Shown here piece after piece: positions 11,924-24,400 of a stretch of 64,000 nt of DNA. The stretch covers positions 4,874,001 to 4,938,000 of the forward strand of contig JAJFZO010000094.1 of the NCBI GenBank assembly GCA_021397835.1, given 5' to 3'. Source of the stretch: Moringa oleifera (lineage: Eukaryota; Streptophyta; Magnoliopsida; Brassicales; Moringaceae). Positions within the stretch are counted from its first letter, which is position 1. Every line of letters begins with the position of its first letter. The translations under genes and the position numbers were made by a program. The notes below the pieces were generated by a model. That model had not been told where the DNA came from and did no database searches. It worked only from the letters and a program-made list of their open reading frames with translations.

Positions 11924-14309
11924 TTAGACGCTTCCAGAGCTTTTTCCCTCTTGTTGAAGCACGTATTCCCTTTTCATTTCTTCCAGTACAGCATCATTGG
12001 TGCTGCAAAAACAAGTCATGAAATACTCAAACATTCTTCATAATGCAGATGTTTTATCTCACAATTATAAATCATGCTTAGTCAAGGAAACAGTAACTAT
12101 AACTATGATCACTATCATAAGGGTACTTGTATTCTATAAAGAGTAATAAACCAGCAAAAGCGCAACCAAAGCAGCTTGATATCCCAGTATCACCATTCAC
12201 AAAAGCAAGCAATGACAATTAGTTAACTTCAAAAGATATATAAACATAAGGAAAAAGCAATGCTTCTTAAGTAACTAGAAAGCAAACTGGAAAGGTATAG
12301 AACTGAAAATCATTGTAATCTACACATAAGCTATACCAATCCACACAAAATGATGAGTACAAACCAGCTGTCCGGGTTATCACGATAATTTAACCAGCAA
12401 AGTTAAGTTTGTCATCTTATTAGAATTTAGAAACCATAGATTGAACATGGGTGCAGATGCGATACGAAAATGTAGGAGAATGTCTTGGCTGCTTATATCA
12501 TTTAAGAAGAAAAAGTGGAAAAAAGAAAAGAAAACAGTGCTGCTCTTCTTGTTTCCTTCAAGTTTGCCTCTCTTTCTCCTCTTTGTTCTTTTTTTTTTTT
12601 TTTAAGGATAAAAGGAACAGAAATTTTCTTAAATTTGGAATTTACTTCATCATAACAACACAAAATTGGCAGAACAGTGTTGTAGCTCTGAAAGATGAAA
12701 ATGAACACCCTGGTTATTGCTCTTATCATCGAGGAACTTCTAAAGTGTCTCGAAAATGAAAGGCACATAGATACTCCATTTACCAGAAGCAAAGAGAACA
12801 TTGAGATTGACCAGGGTTTGTGTCAGATAAGCCACTATGTGCCTAACTTTTTAGTAGGTAGGACCTTTCAAAGGCAACTCATCAGCAAACTATCAAAACC
12901 AAATATAATTACCAAGTTGAACTTAGATAATGGCAATATGGTCAAAAACTTGGTTTTCAGCACATAGTTGCATCAGGTACACGGGCAGTAAGCTGTTACT
13001 CTGACGGACATGTACTTCCGTTTTAATGGTTAAGTTGCCCATATTTGTATTTGATAGTGGCTTTTAAATTATGCATCAGGAGAAGAATCGTTAAACTCAA
13101 TAGATGCACCAAGATCAGTTACTACTTTTTGAGTCAAATCCGTACCATTAGTTCTATGTCTGCTACTCGTGAAAACCAGAAAATCATTTGCACATTTCAA
13201 TGCTAAAGGGCCTCACAATAAAGAACAAGCAGTGGTAGCATGTTAAAACATATAAGCGTGTCTGCTTAGATGTTTTGCAATAGATAATGGAACTGCAGTA
13301 AATACAAACTGGAAAGATAATCATCCTTTAACGGAAATATCACTTTAATAAAAACTTCTAAAGGAAGGCCTTCAGTGAGAATTCAATTGTTATAGGCATT
13401 AAATATCATAACATAAGAATCTATCATTCACCATAAATTTCAAACACTGAAGTGAAACCTTAAGATTCCAACATAAGAATTCTATCAACCCAATTAGCGC
13501 CCACAACATGGATTGCTTCCACATACAAAAAGTTTTTAACATGGTCAGAACACAACCAAACAAGCATTTGTCCAAGTTGATACACCATTTCCACACAAGG
13601 AACTTTGATATCTTCAGAAAGTATAGGACTAAATGATTATCCAGTAACAAGTAATTAGAACTTACTATTGATGAAGGCACTCATTTAATTCTTTAGCTTG
13701 CTTGCGGCACTGCCACACAATAGAAATCGTTCTTCCAGCTGCACATTGGGCATATTTTGAAGTGTAATGGTCACATTCCTTGAATGCCTTTTGCTTCATT
13801 TTGCTGCGTAAAGCTGAAGATACAAACCAAAAAGATTACTGCTAGTAAAATAAATCCTCTTCAGAAACACTGCATTTCACTTAATATTGTCAATTGCTTA
13901 GTCTATAAAATCAAAAAAAAATTAAAAAAAAATGAATCATTTTTTGTTCTTTTGGCACCTGATACTGTAGTACAAGCTGAAAATGGTATCAAGCAACACA
14001 ACAAATATCTAGTGTCCGTTTGCCTAGAAAGTGCGAGTAAGTAAAGAAATGCTCGATCCCAGATATTCTGCCTGATGCTACATTCAAATTCAACAGACAA
14101 AATCAGCTCAAATCGACAGGAATTGGAATTTGATTTTTTTTTTTTTTTGTACATTCTTTCAATTTCCCACTGTTTCTACCCAACCGGAAAAAAAGAAACA
14201 GAAAATAGCAATGAGAGTTTTATCAGGGTTTTAAGGGAGTGAAATCAGATTAACCTTCTTCGACTTTCTTCTTCATGTGATTCTCACGTGCTTCCTCCAC
14301 TAACCCCAT
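11924..14309 (-). CDS. CMC1: CMC1-like twin CX9C mitochondrial protein (COX assembly)
   Basis: Small protein of the Cmc family, whose members are imported into the mitochondrial intermembrane space by the Mia40 pathway and assist cytochrome c oxidase assembly. Three exons join in frame: 14309-14255, 13813-13666 and 12002-11924 (minus strand), giving 93 residues and a TAA stop. The first exon begins MGLVEEARENHMKKKVEE. The middle exon has two CX9C motifs, CDHYTSKYAQC and CRKQAKELNEC, the hallmark of the coiled-coil-helix-coiled-coil-helix fold. The start ATG is the first in frame with that exon. Introns of 441 and 1663 bp separate the exons. Each exon is too short to show as a long open frame, so the gene is easily missed. 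The family call is firm; choosing between CMC1 and CMC2-like relies on the short N terminus and long tail. Confidence 0.92.
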
Positions 14310-14559
14310 TGACAGAGAGCTCCTGAGATTTCCTGTCAACGAGAGAATCTTTCCAACTTGAGGTCGAGTAAAGATGGATCAAATAGGCAGCGGCAAATAG
14401 GAAGGAACCCAGAGAGTAAACGCTGATGTCGTAACGTAAGTTTATTCACCCGCCGGTAATAGTTATCGGCGTCCTGACTCTTGGGCTCCGTATTGAAACT
14501 CGTCTTCCTGGGCCTGAAACTTTAAATTCCACCTGGGGCCCCATGTGCCTCTCGAGAGC

Positions 14560-17280
14560 GTCAGTGAATGGTCAGGCTCCAAAGGTAAAAAGAATTCTGT
14601 TAAAGAATCATTTTACTATAGTAAGTAATGTAAATATTACATTAAATTAAAAACAAAAATAAGCGGAGCTTTTAAGCTGTGTCACAACTAGATCCAATTG
14701 ACTAGTTTTGTTGATTTATTTATGTAATTTATTTTAAAAATTATCTGACTTAAAGCTTCAGCCAAATTTAAATTTATAATAATTATTATTATTGTTTGTG
14801 GCTAATTTTTTTAAAATATTTAAAATTTCAACCCATTTAGAAAATTAAATTGAAAATGCGTGTTTCATGCTTGATTTCAACAATCAAGAGTACATACTAC
14901 TCTGTTTTAAATCTGACGTAATCAATTTTTAATGTCAAATTTTCAATTTTTCCATCTAAATTGACAATCACATCTCATGAACAATATTTCTTGAGATTCC
15001 TTTCTCTCTCTCCATTGACTATGCACATTACAAAACGCACTAATTTAAATACATTTTGACATTCATTTATGAGCTTTTCATAATGCCCAAGAGCTACCAT
15101 CCCAAGTTTCAACTATTCCAACAACCATTCAATTGACATTATCATTCTGCTAATAGAAATGAAAACAGATGAGACGTTGTTGCCGGTCATGAGGACAAAA
15201 GCAAACCCTCGTTAAATTCATCTTCCTCTTTTTGAATTATTATTTGACAGGTCGGTCATAGTTTGTATAGCAATTTAATAATATAATTCTCAAGTTAAAT
15301 TTTTTTTTTATTCTTTCGTCATGTAGATAAATTTATTTGTAATTATATTTAATTTAATTTAATTTATTAAAAATCATTGATGTATTTTTAAGTAATAAAA
15401 ATAAAACAATAATTTTATAAAATTTTAATATTTATTTTATTATTAATCAAATTTTTATATTTAAAAATTAATAAATCGAATCATGATTTATTAATTTGAT
15501 TTAAATTAAATTTTATTTAAAAATTTAAAAAATTTAAATTAAAACTCTTGTGTAACAAATTTTACCTTAAAAGTTTATAGAGATATAAAAAAATATTTCA
15601 CAAAATTTTAAAATTTTTAAGTGCTAAGAAATTATCAAATTTTTTTAAAATATATAAAAACAAATTTTACATACAAAATTATTTAAATTTAAAAAATAAA
15701 TCTAAATAAAGTGATAATTCATTTTAATTATTTTTTAGGTATTTCAATAATGAAATACTTTAATTTTTTATAATTATTTAAATTAAAAATTAATTTGTAT
15801 TAAATTACTAAATTAATGTTTTATTTATCACTTTCTAATCATGAAAGTTTGATTAATAATATAAAGTAAATATTATAGTTAATTACATGATAAAGACGTG
15901 CATTTTACTTATAATCTCAAATTGAAATTTAAAAAAAAATTATATTTATTTGAGATTTATATTTTTGTTGGATTTCAGTTTTAAAAATTAATTTTTTTTT
16001 AATATTAACAGTTTTGCATAAACACAAAATGTGTATATAACTTTTACTTATGTAAATACTATCATACTTTTTAAAATACTATTAAAATAAATAAAATATT
16101 TTTTTATTTTTGTTTTTTAAAATATTAATATCTTACATATTCTTGTTAAATTTGATGAGAAAAAAATAATATTTTATTTATCTTGATAATATTTTAAAAA
16201 AATATTAAGATAATTATATAAGTAAAAATTACATACGCATTATATACGTATATAAAATTATTAATATTAATAAAATTATAGATATAAATCACATCAAAAA
16301 TTTAATAAAATATAAATCTTAAATAGATATATGTATATATATATAAATATATATTTTACAAATTTCGATTTAAAATGATAAGCAAAAGATATGCCACTTT
16401 CATGTAATTAATTTTAAATATTCAAGTTTTATATAAAGTTTATCTTAAAAATAATTTTAAAAAATAAGTTTATATCCATGAAAAGTTTCAAAATAAACAA
16501 TCATAAACATAATTAAACTAGTGATATAGTTTAAAAATCACAAATTTAAATAATATTTATTTTAGTTAGATATGATTTTCAGATAAATTAATTATACTTA
16601 AATAAAAGCTATTTGTCATAATTAGCTTAAAAAAATTTCCTAAAAAATTTCAAAGTTATAAATTTAGTTGGTTTTAATTTTTTTTATTGTGAAGATAGTA
16701 CTAAATAAATTAAAATAATTATAAAATAATAAATATAAAAAATTAATGATTTTTTTTATCCTTATCAAGCATATTCTAATTTATTTTTTTATATGTTGAC
16801 AAATTAAACTGTTGCAAAATAAATACCATTGAATCAAGTTGGAAGTGAAAAAAAGATTACCATTTTTTTAATGATTTTAATATTTATCACACTCACCTAG
16901 TTAAAAAAAGAAAAAGAAAATATCATTAGATACCTATGACAAAATGAAGAATATCTTCTAGTTTGATGAAAGCTTACATTCATGACCTTGTTGTTTAATT
17001 ATTTTCAACATATATTAATAAGAAATGCCATATAAGTCAATGCCAGTATAAATAGTAGGAATAGGTCAAATTAAAGCTGTAAATGACTGTGGCGACCTAA
17101 ATTGATAATGGAATTATAATTTTTGTAAAGGCAATTTAATTTTTTTTTTTATTTTCAATGTAATAATTTTTAATGAATTATTCAAAATTGTTTAAACAAT
17201 AATGTTAATTAAATTATTCAAAAATATGTTTGTTTTCTTATTTTATTTTATTTATAAAAAAGCCACTGTGATTAGATTCA
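14560..17280. other. A+T-rich intergenic spacer
   Basis: About 2.7 kb between the divergent CMC1-like and 14-3-3 genes. It is dominated by A/T runs, with no recognisable coding stretch, terminal repeat or RNA gene. The last 250 bp probably belong to the 14-3-3 promoter. Confidence 0.75.
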
Positions 17281-17290
17281 AAAGTAAAAA

Positions 17291-17326
17291 CCAATAATGA
17301 CGGTCGAGGCGTTGACAGTCAACGCC
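17291..17326 (+). promoter_or_regulatory. 14-3-3 promoter: CCAAT and palindromic double W-box
   Basis: CCAAT is at 17291-17295. At 17308-17326 the sequence GGCGTTGA-CAG-TCAACGCC is a perfect 8-bp inverted repeat with a 3-bp centre. It holds TTGAC and its inverse GTCAA, the core recognised by WRKY factors. The segment lies about 170 bp before the probable donor of the leader intron of the 14-3-3 gene. Function is inferred from motif and place only. Confidence 0.4.
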
Positions 17327-18418
17327 AGCGTGGCAGGTATCAAACTCCAGGGAATCTACGCCACCCAACACTTGTCTCGTTCCGATTGGGCCTCTATTTC
17401 CCTAGGCCTCTCCTCTTTAAGGAGTACCCCCTTCCTCTCCGCTTCTATCGTTTCCTCTTCTCTTTCACACACAAATCCCTAGCGGAGAGACCCATCTTTG
17501 GTAGGTAGGCTTCGATTCCTCACGCTCTTAGTTTCTGTTGCTTCCGGGATTTTTTCGATTTTGTTCTTCTTTGTTTTTGTTTCTTCGGTTGATTTTTGGC
17601 TGGATTCGTTCGTGGTTCTCTGGGTTGATTTTTTGAGATCTGTAGGTGTCATGAGTTCCGTCAAGTGATTCGTTGTTTTCTGTTTTATTTTTGTGGTGTT
17701 TGGTACAGATCTCTAGAGATTTAGTGCCTTATTGGTCGATTTGACCGGATTATTGCTTCGATCTGTTTGAAATATTCTCTTATGATCTGCTTCGTTGCTG
17801 AGGATTTGCTGGCGAAGATAAAGAATTGGTGCATGGACTTGTTCTTCGTTTCTGATAATCATAACTGTGAACTTTTCTCAAACTTGATCTGAAATCACTC
17901 TTCTGCTTCTTTCCTTTATTTTTTTATTTTTTATAGAGGCGGCTTAAGAGATCAATAATAGATTTTAAGAAGCTAAGAGGCAAATATTTGATCTTTTAGT
18001 AATATATTCTGTACTGTTATGGCTTGATGCTGCCATAATGATCACAATGGTCAGGTTTTCTAGGGAAATATTGGAAATATATTTGTTATACTTCTCCATT
18101 TGTATCTGAATTATGATTAAGATAAGTTCTGTTGCTGAGGAAGAGTATACTTCATGTGTTGTTATGCATCTTCTTTAAAAAAGCTGGATAGGATTTTGGC
18201 AAGTTTATTGTATCCTTGCCTTACTGGATTCCGGGGCAGCCACCTGTTGGTCACTCAACTAATTTTTACTTGGTCTTGATAACTCAAAGCTGCCTTTAAA
18301 TGTGTATGAAGAAGGTAGTAATACTTAATTTATTGCGTTGCTATGCCCACATAATATTCACAATAGGAGTGATTTGGAATCATCTTGCAGAATTACATAC
18401 CAGATCGATATAGTTAAG

Positions 18419-20244
18419 ATGTCACCAACTGAATCATCTCGGGAGGAAAATGTCTACATGGCCAAGTTGGCTGAGCAGGCAGAACGTTATGAGGAAATGG
18501 TTGAGTTCATGGAGAAAGTTGCCAAGACAGTGGATACTGAGGAGCTAACTGTTGAAGAAAGGAACCTCCTCTCTGTGGCCTACAAGAATGTGATTGGGGC
18601 TAGGAGAGCTTCATGGAGGATAATTTCTTCCATTGAGCAGAAGGAGGAGAGTAGGGGAAATGAAGATCATGTTGCAATTATCAAGGAGTACAGGGGCAAG
18701 ATTGAATCTGAGCTTAGCAAGATCTGTGATGGGATTTTGAACCTTCTTGAGTCACATCTCATCCCCTCTGCTTCTTCTGCTGAGTCTAAGGTCTTTTACC
18801 TTAAAATGAAGGGTGATTACCACAGGTATCTGGCTGAGTTTAAGACTGGAGCTGAGAGGAAGGAAGCTGCTGAAAGCACTTTGTTGGCATACAAGTCTGC
18901 ACAGGTGAGTGACCAATTGTATCATATTCACTCTTCCTTCTAATGTTGTTTTTCTGTTGTTTTTACAACTAGAATCACTGATACATTTTACTTTCTTCTA
19001 TTGTAGGATATTGCTCTTGCTGAATTGGCTCCTACTCATCCAATAAGGCTGGGACTTGCACTTAACTTCTCAGTGTTCTACTATGAAATCCTTAACTCAC
19101 CCGATCGTGCTTGCAATCTTGCTAAGCAGGTATTCTGAACCATAGCCTCCGAAATACAACAAAAATCCTGAATATTTGGAATTAGTTTCATAACAGCTGC
19201 GGCCTTTGCCTATAGCAATAGTCTGAGCCCCCCCACCCCCCTCCTCTTTTTTCCCCCCTTGAGGGAACTTGTTGATTTAATTGGCAAGTCATCAACTTTT
19301 GGACTTTCAATCGCCTTGTTCAGAAGATGAATCTTAAGCACCTGCTTGCCAGGTGATTTGTTTAAGCCAATTTATGGTTTATTGGGTACCTTGAGTGGTA
19401 TGGTTTTAGCCCAGATTACATGCCCAGTGATCCATTGTTGATATGATCTGTGCCACTGTGCGATAACAAGTACCAAAAACTGATATTATTTCTGTGGCTC
19501 TTTTATGTGCACTTACTAATGCTTGGAGGTGGACTTTGGATTTATATTGGTATTTTAATCTTCATTTTTCCTAATGTTTCATGCTCTTCTACCTGGCAGG
19601 CCTTTGATGAAGCTATCTCTGAGCTGGATACATTAGGCGAGGAATCATACAAGGATAGTACATTGATCATGCAACTCCTCCGAGACAATCTGACACTTTG
19701 GACTTCCGACATTACGGTATGACTTTCCTCCCACTCCCTCCCTCTGTGTGTGCTTATGTGTTCATTTGCAGCATGCATTATCTTGAAATAAATGGAATAC
19801 CTTAATGCCATTTTGCAAGTACTGGTATATCATGAAGTGAGACATGAAATATCTCTGTTTTAGGACGGGAGATCTACTCTCTGTTAGAGCCATAAGTTCA
19901 TGACGTGAAATATCTCTGCCCTGTGTACTTCCATGGTGACTAGAAATCTATATCACGAAGTCGCACAATTAGACCTGATCAGATGTTCCTTCTTGGTGCA
20001 TAATCAAAATATTGTCAAGAATAAATCCTTAAATTCCCTCTGTTGGGAGGAGAATTGGGTTGACAATCCAATTTATGTCGGTTAATGAATTTGTGTGAAC
20101 GAGGTTACTGAGCATTTTAAATTTGCTATTTTATGTCATTTTTTGCTATGCCTTATGCGATGCATCTACTCTCTGTTTTAGGATGATGCCGGGGATGAGA
20201 TCAAGGAAGCATCAAAGCGTGAATCAGGAGAGGGACAGCAGTGA
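18419..20244 (+). CDS. 14-3-3 protein, upsilon/nu-type
   Basis: 14-3-3 proteins are dimeric adaptors that bind phosphoserine/threonine motifs on enzymes, transporters and transcription factors. The coding exons are 18419-18904, 19007-19129, 19600-19716 and 20182-20244, joining to 262 residues. The start follows a clear acceptor at 18390, so a leader intron of about 890 bp (probable donor near 17500) precedes the coding part. The family signatures [20 protein letters not shown] and [20 protein letters not shown] are intact, as are the phosphate-binding Lys/Arg/Tyr set (including [11 protein letters not shown]). The tail, [16 protein letters not shown], and the N terminus, [20 protein letters not shown], fit the non-epsilon upsilon/nu group (GRF5/GRF7 in Arabidopsis). 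No defect was seen. Confidence 0.97.
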
Positions 20245-21359
20245 CGAGTTCAATTCATAGGATATGTACTTTGTACTTTTATCTTATGACATTCACATAG
20301 ATGCCATGTGGGTTGTTGTAATAGGATTCGTAATGGATTGATTATCTTAAGTGTTGAAAGCACTTGGGGTTGAAATGTTCCGGAGGATTACATTTTAGCT
20401 TTATTTGTTGAGAAAAAAATTGGTTTGGTGTTTATGTTGTGACTGAGTGCTGTGGTATTTGATGGAAGTATTGAAATTAGTCTTTTTTTTTCATTTAAAT
20501 TATTAATAGCAGAAGCAAGCTTTGTGATTTTCAAAATACTCTCTGACCAAATGTATGCCTTGTTGCATTTGGCTTAATTTTGGCTATCCTTACTGTAATT
20601 TTTAAGTAATCAGTACCACATCAATCCTAAATTGCTGTCTCGCTGGAGCCCAAACCAGAGGGGGCTCACTAGTCTGGGACCCCAGTCATGAACGCACTGG
20701 AGGTGTTTATTTCCTTTTTGGCTGGTGATGGCAGTTTTGTGAGATTAACTGGGTGACCATGATTGAGATTTACAGGCTTGAAGCCATTTTGGTAGATAAT
20801 GGCTGTAAATTCAAATTGGAAAATGACAGGTAAATAGGAATGCTTAAGCTGATATAACTTGGTAGTCATAATTCCATAAACAAAAAAGGATACCGTCCTG
20901 TGTCGCCGGTGTGCAATAGAAAGAGCTGCTCCACTGGACAAGCGAACCTGCTTGATTGAGCCTTGGTCCATCCTTGGTCCATTGGTGAGGTTCGCCAAAT
21001 GGGTGTTTTAACTGTTGGAAATCGTAGACAAAGCTGAGAAACTATGAATGAAAACCTGAAAAACGGAAAAACAACAGAGGAATGCGCACACCGGGAGGTG
21101 GTACTTACAACAAATCAAAAGAGATGATAAGCAGGACGTCGTTCAGAATCTGCCTTCTGCCTACCATTTTTGTGTCTTTGCCTGACCAAACGCATCATTG
21201 ACATATCATCGAATCAAATTCCCATAAATCCGAGGTGCAAAAAAGGCAGCAGGGAGCACTAAACTCCTCCCATCTTTTTACTTCTTCTTAAACCCCCACT
21301 TCCCCCTACTTCCTCGTCTTTTACAGAGCTCTCCGCTTCAGCACCCCACTCCCTGTCTT
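20245..21359. other. 14-3-3 3' UTR and RCC1-gene promoter
   Basis: The first few hundred bases are the likely 3' untranslated region of the 14-3-3 gene. The rest leads into the RCC1-repeat gene. An open frame of 109 codons on the minus strand (20669-20998) has no recognisable domain and an unlikely composition, so I leave it uncalled. Confidence 0.6.
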
Positions 21360-21387
21360 ATGGCTTCCACTACTTCTATTATAGCTT

Positions 21388-21426
<39 letters not shown>

Positions 21427-24400
21427 TTCTGGTCTTTTATTATCATTCTTAGCGTCCTTTCACTGACCCAGAATAGCTGTCTCCTCTTCTTTTCCCCAAT
21501 CCTCTTTTAGGGGCTCAGGAGAAGACGGGCAGCTTGGAATCGGGAGCAACGAAGAGAAAGAATGGGTTTGTGTCGTCAAAGCTCTGGAGCCTCATAATGT
21601 TCGGTCCGTCGTCGCCGGTAGCCGTAACTCCCTCGCTATTTGTGATGACGGCAAGGTCCCCTCTCCTTCTCTTCACTTCGCTGTATCAGTAGCTCATAGA
21701 GAATATAATATCAGATATGCATCTATGTGCCTTTGATTACTAGAGGTATTCCAATATGTGGGTTTTCCCAATGGCTTTTGGTGTTTTGGAATGTTGGCAG
21801 TTGTTTACATGGGGTTGGAATCAGAGAGGGACCTTAGGGCATCCGCCAGAGACCAAAACTGAGAACATTCCCAGCCAGGTTAAGGCTCTTGCTGGTGTCA
21901 AAATTGTTCAGGTAGTTACTTGACCATAAATTATTCTTGTTTTATTGATAGAACCGAGTTGCTGGTGTTGGTGTTGATTTTGTTTAATTTGTGGTGTTGG
22001 ATTTTAGGCTGCTATTGGTGGCTGGCACTGTTTGGCTGTTGATGATCAAGGCCGAGCATATGCTTGGGGTATGGTATCATTTCATGTTGGCCGTTCTTTG
22101 TTTGGTATGTAGGAAGTTGTTTGGGAAGGGGGGAAGGTTATATCGTGAAACAGTGCAACATGTCTTTTGCCTATAATGATAGTTTTACCATTTTGAAAGT
22201 TTGTACGTAGCATGAAGGAGCTAGTTTTCTTCCTCAGCAGTTGATGTATGTTGGCTCTGGGAATTCGTGATGGCTTGATTTCAGGAATATAATGTTTTGA
22301 GAGTGGGTGTATGTATGTGTGTGTGTTACAGGTGGCAATGAGTATGGGCAGTGTGGTGAAGAACCTGAGAGGAAAGATGACACTGGAAGGCCTTTGAGAA
22401 GGGACATTGTGATTCCTCAACGTTGTGCTCCGAAGCTTGTAGTTCGCCAGGTGATTTTAATCTTTTTGTTGTTCATAGTTTGCCTGAATTTAGATTACTT
22501 GTTGTCTCTCTGTTGCTTCTGATTCTAGAGTGACATATGGATGTGGTTAAAATGAATGTATGACAAGTCTTGTTTATTCCCCTTAGTTTTTGTTATCATG
22601 TGATACAAACCAGTAAACTTTGTATTGATCTTGATCTCTAATTTGGACCTTTATGTCATACTTAATCCAATTGCTTTTGAGCTTTGTTGTGATTCTTGAC
22701 TGTGCTTTCATTCTGGTTGGTTGCTTTACATAAAATGTATGACATTATTTGTTATTGTTGTTTACTATACTTGTTCAATATAAAATCTATTCTGATATTT
22801 AATTGTGCCTCGGTACCGAATGTTTTATGTGATTACGAGTCACTCGTTGGCTATAAATTTATAGTACTGATTATCTTTGTGATTTGGCTTCTTTGTTTTG
22901 GGCATAGATGATATATACAAGGTCTTTGACATAGCAAATTTTTTGCTTATGCCTCATCGTAGTGTTTGTATCCCTGCATGCACATATTTCATGATGTAGC
23001 TTGACCTAGTCAGTGATGAGCTATTTGTATCCCTGCATGCACATATTTAATGATGTGGCTTGACCTAGTCTGTGATGAGTTATCTCTACTTGATTATATG
23101 ATAGGTAGCTGCAGGGGGTACTCACTCTGTGGTGCTCACACGTGAAGGGCATGTATGGACCTGGGGTCAGCCATGGCCTCCTGGAGACATGTATTGTTTT
23201 CTTGTTTTGGTTCTCCAAACTTTTTATCATTATAGTTTGCTGTATCCTGTAAACATCACCTTGTGAAGTGCACTTCAATTAATGTTGATTATTGTTGCAT
23301 TCTTGTAACTAAGATATTCTTGTAATATCATATAATTTCTCCTGCAGAAAACAAATATCTGTCCCTGTGCGAGTACAAGGGCTTGAAAATGTGAGGCTCA
23401 TTGCTGTTGGGGCATTTCACAATTTGGCTCTCCAGGAGGACGGGACTTTGTGGGCATGGGGTAATAATGAATATGGACAGCTTGGAACTGGGGATACCCA
23501 ACCACGATCGCAGCCTATTCCTGTCCAAGGCCTCTCTGGTCTCACATTGGTTTGTATTACATTGGCAATTTCTTATTTCTTTGTATATTCATTCTCTTTT
23601 GATCACATTTAATCTACTTGGACATCTATCTGGACGTGCTTCTTAACTTCTTGTGAGAGAATTTAGTTACTAGGTTGTTTGTCTTGGATACGCTTTTTGT
23701 TCCATCACATGTTTTCCATTTTTTCTTATTTAAGAAAAAAGAGAGAATATTTTTGTAGATTTCCTTAAACAAAAATTCTTCAAATGCAAAAATTTTCTGG
23801 ACTCATAGGTACTTGGAATAGTGTGTCTTGTCACAATGCTCGGGTGGTGTATCGTTATACTACGGTGCAAAGGTTTTAGCACGTGTTCTCATGATCATGG
23901 GTCATTTGACTCATTTTGCGTTATATTTTGAGGACTCGAGTCCAGCAAATTCGCGGTCAAGGCATGTGTTAGTTGTATGTCAAAGCAAATGAAGAAAATG
24001 GATCCTTTGTCAAGCAGTTTGAGTATTCTATTCTTAATGTATTTATCTCTGTGGACTGTTTCCTGCGGCTATTTTGCATGAGTGGTTTTCTTTTAATTTA
24101 AGTTTTTATTCTATGTATTTGTATGTTAGATATGTTCTAGTGTGTGGAAATGTGCATTTGCGACTGAAAATGTGTGTGGATATGTGCTTTTGGTTGAGTG
24201 TATCTGCAGGTACGTCAACAATCTTTCATTGGGTTTTGGCTTCTGACAAATTGGCATGTGTTATGCTTCTCATGTTGCCAAATTCCAACTTTGAAAATGT
24301 TCTTGATGGCTTTTGTTCTTTCTACCTTATGATGATGTAGGGACTTGTTATTTTTTTTATCAGAATGTAGGGACTTGTTATAGAACTTTCAAATAAAAGG

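Noticed and set aside
17297..17482. 61-codon upstream open frame before the 14-3-3 gene
   Set aside because: Probably lies at or before the transcription start; no domain. It could be an upstream ORF if transcription starts earlier.
20669..20998. Minus-strand open frame of 109 codons between the 14-3-3 and RCC1 genes
   Set aside because: No family resemblance and lies in the expected UTR/promoter interval.
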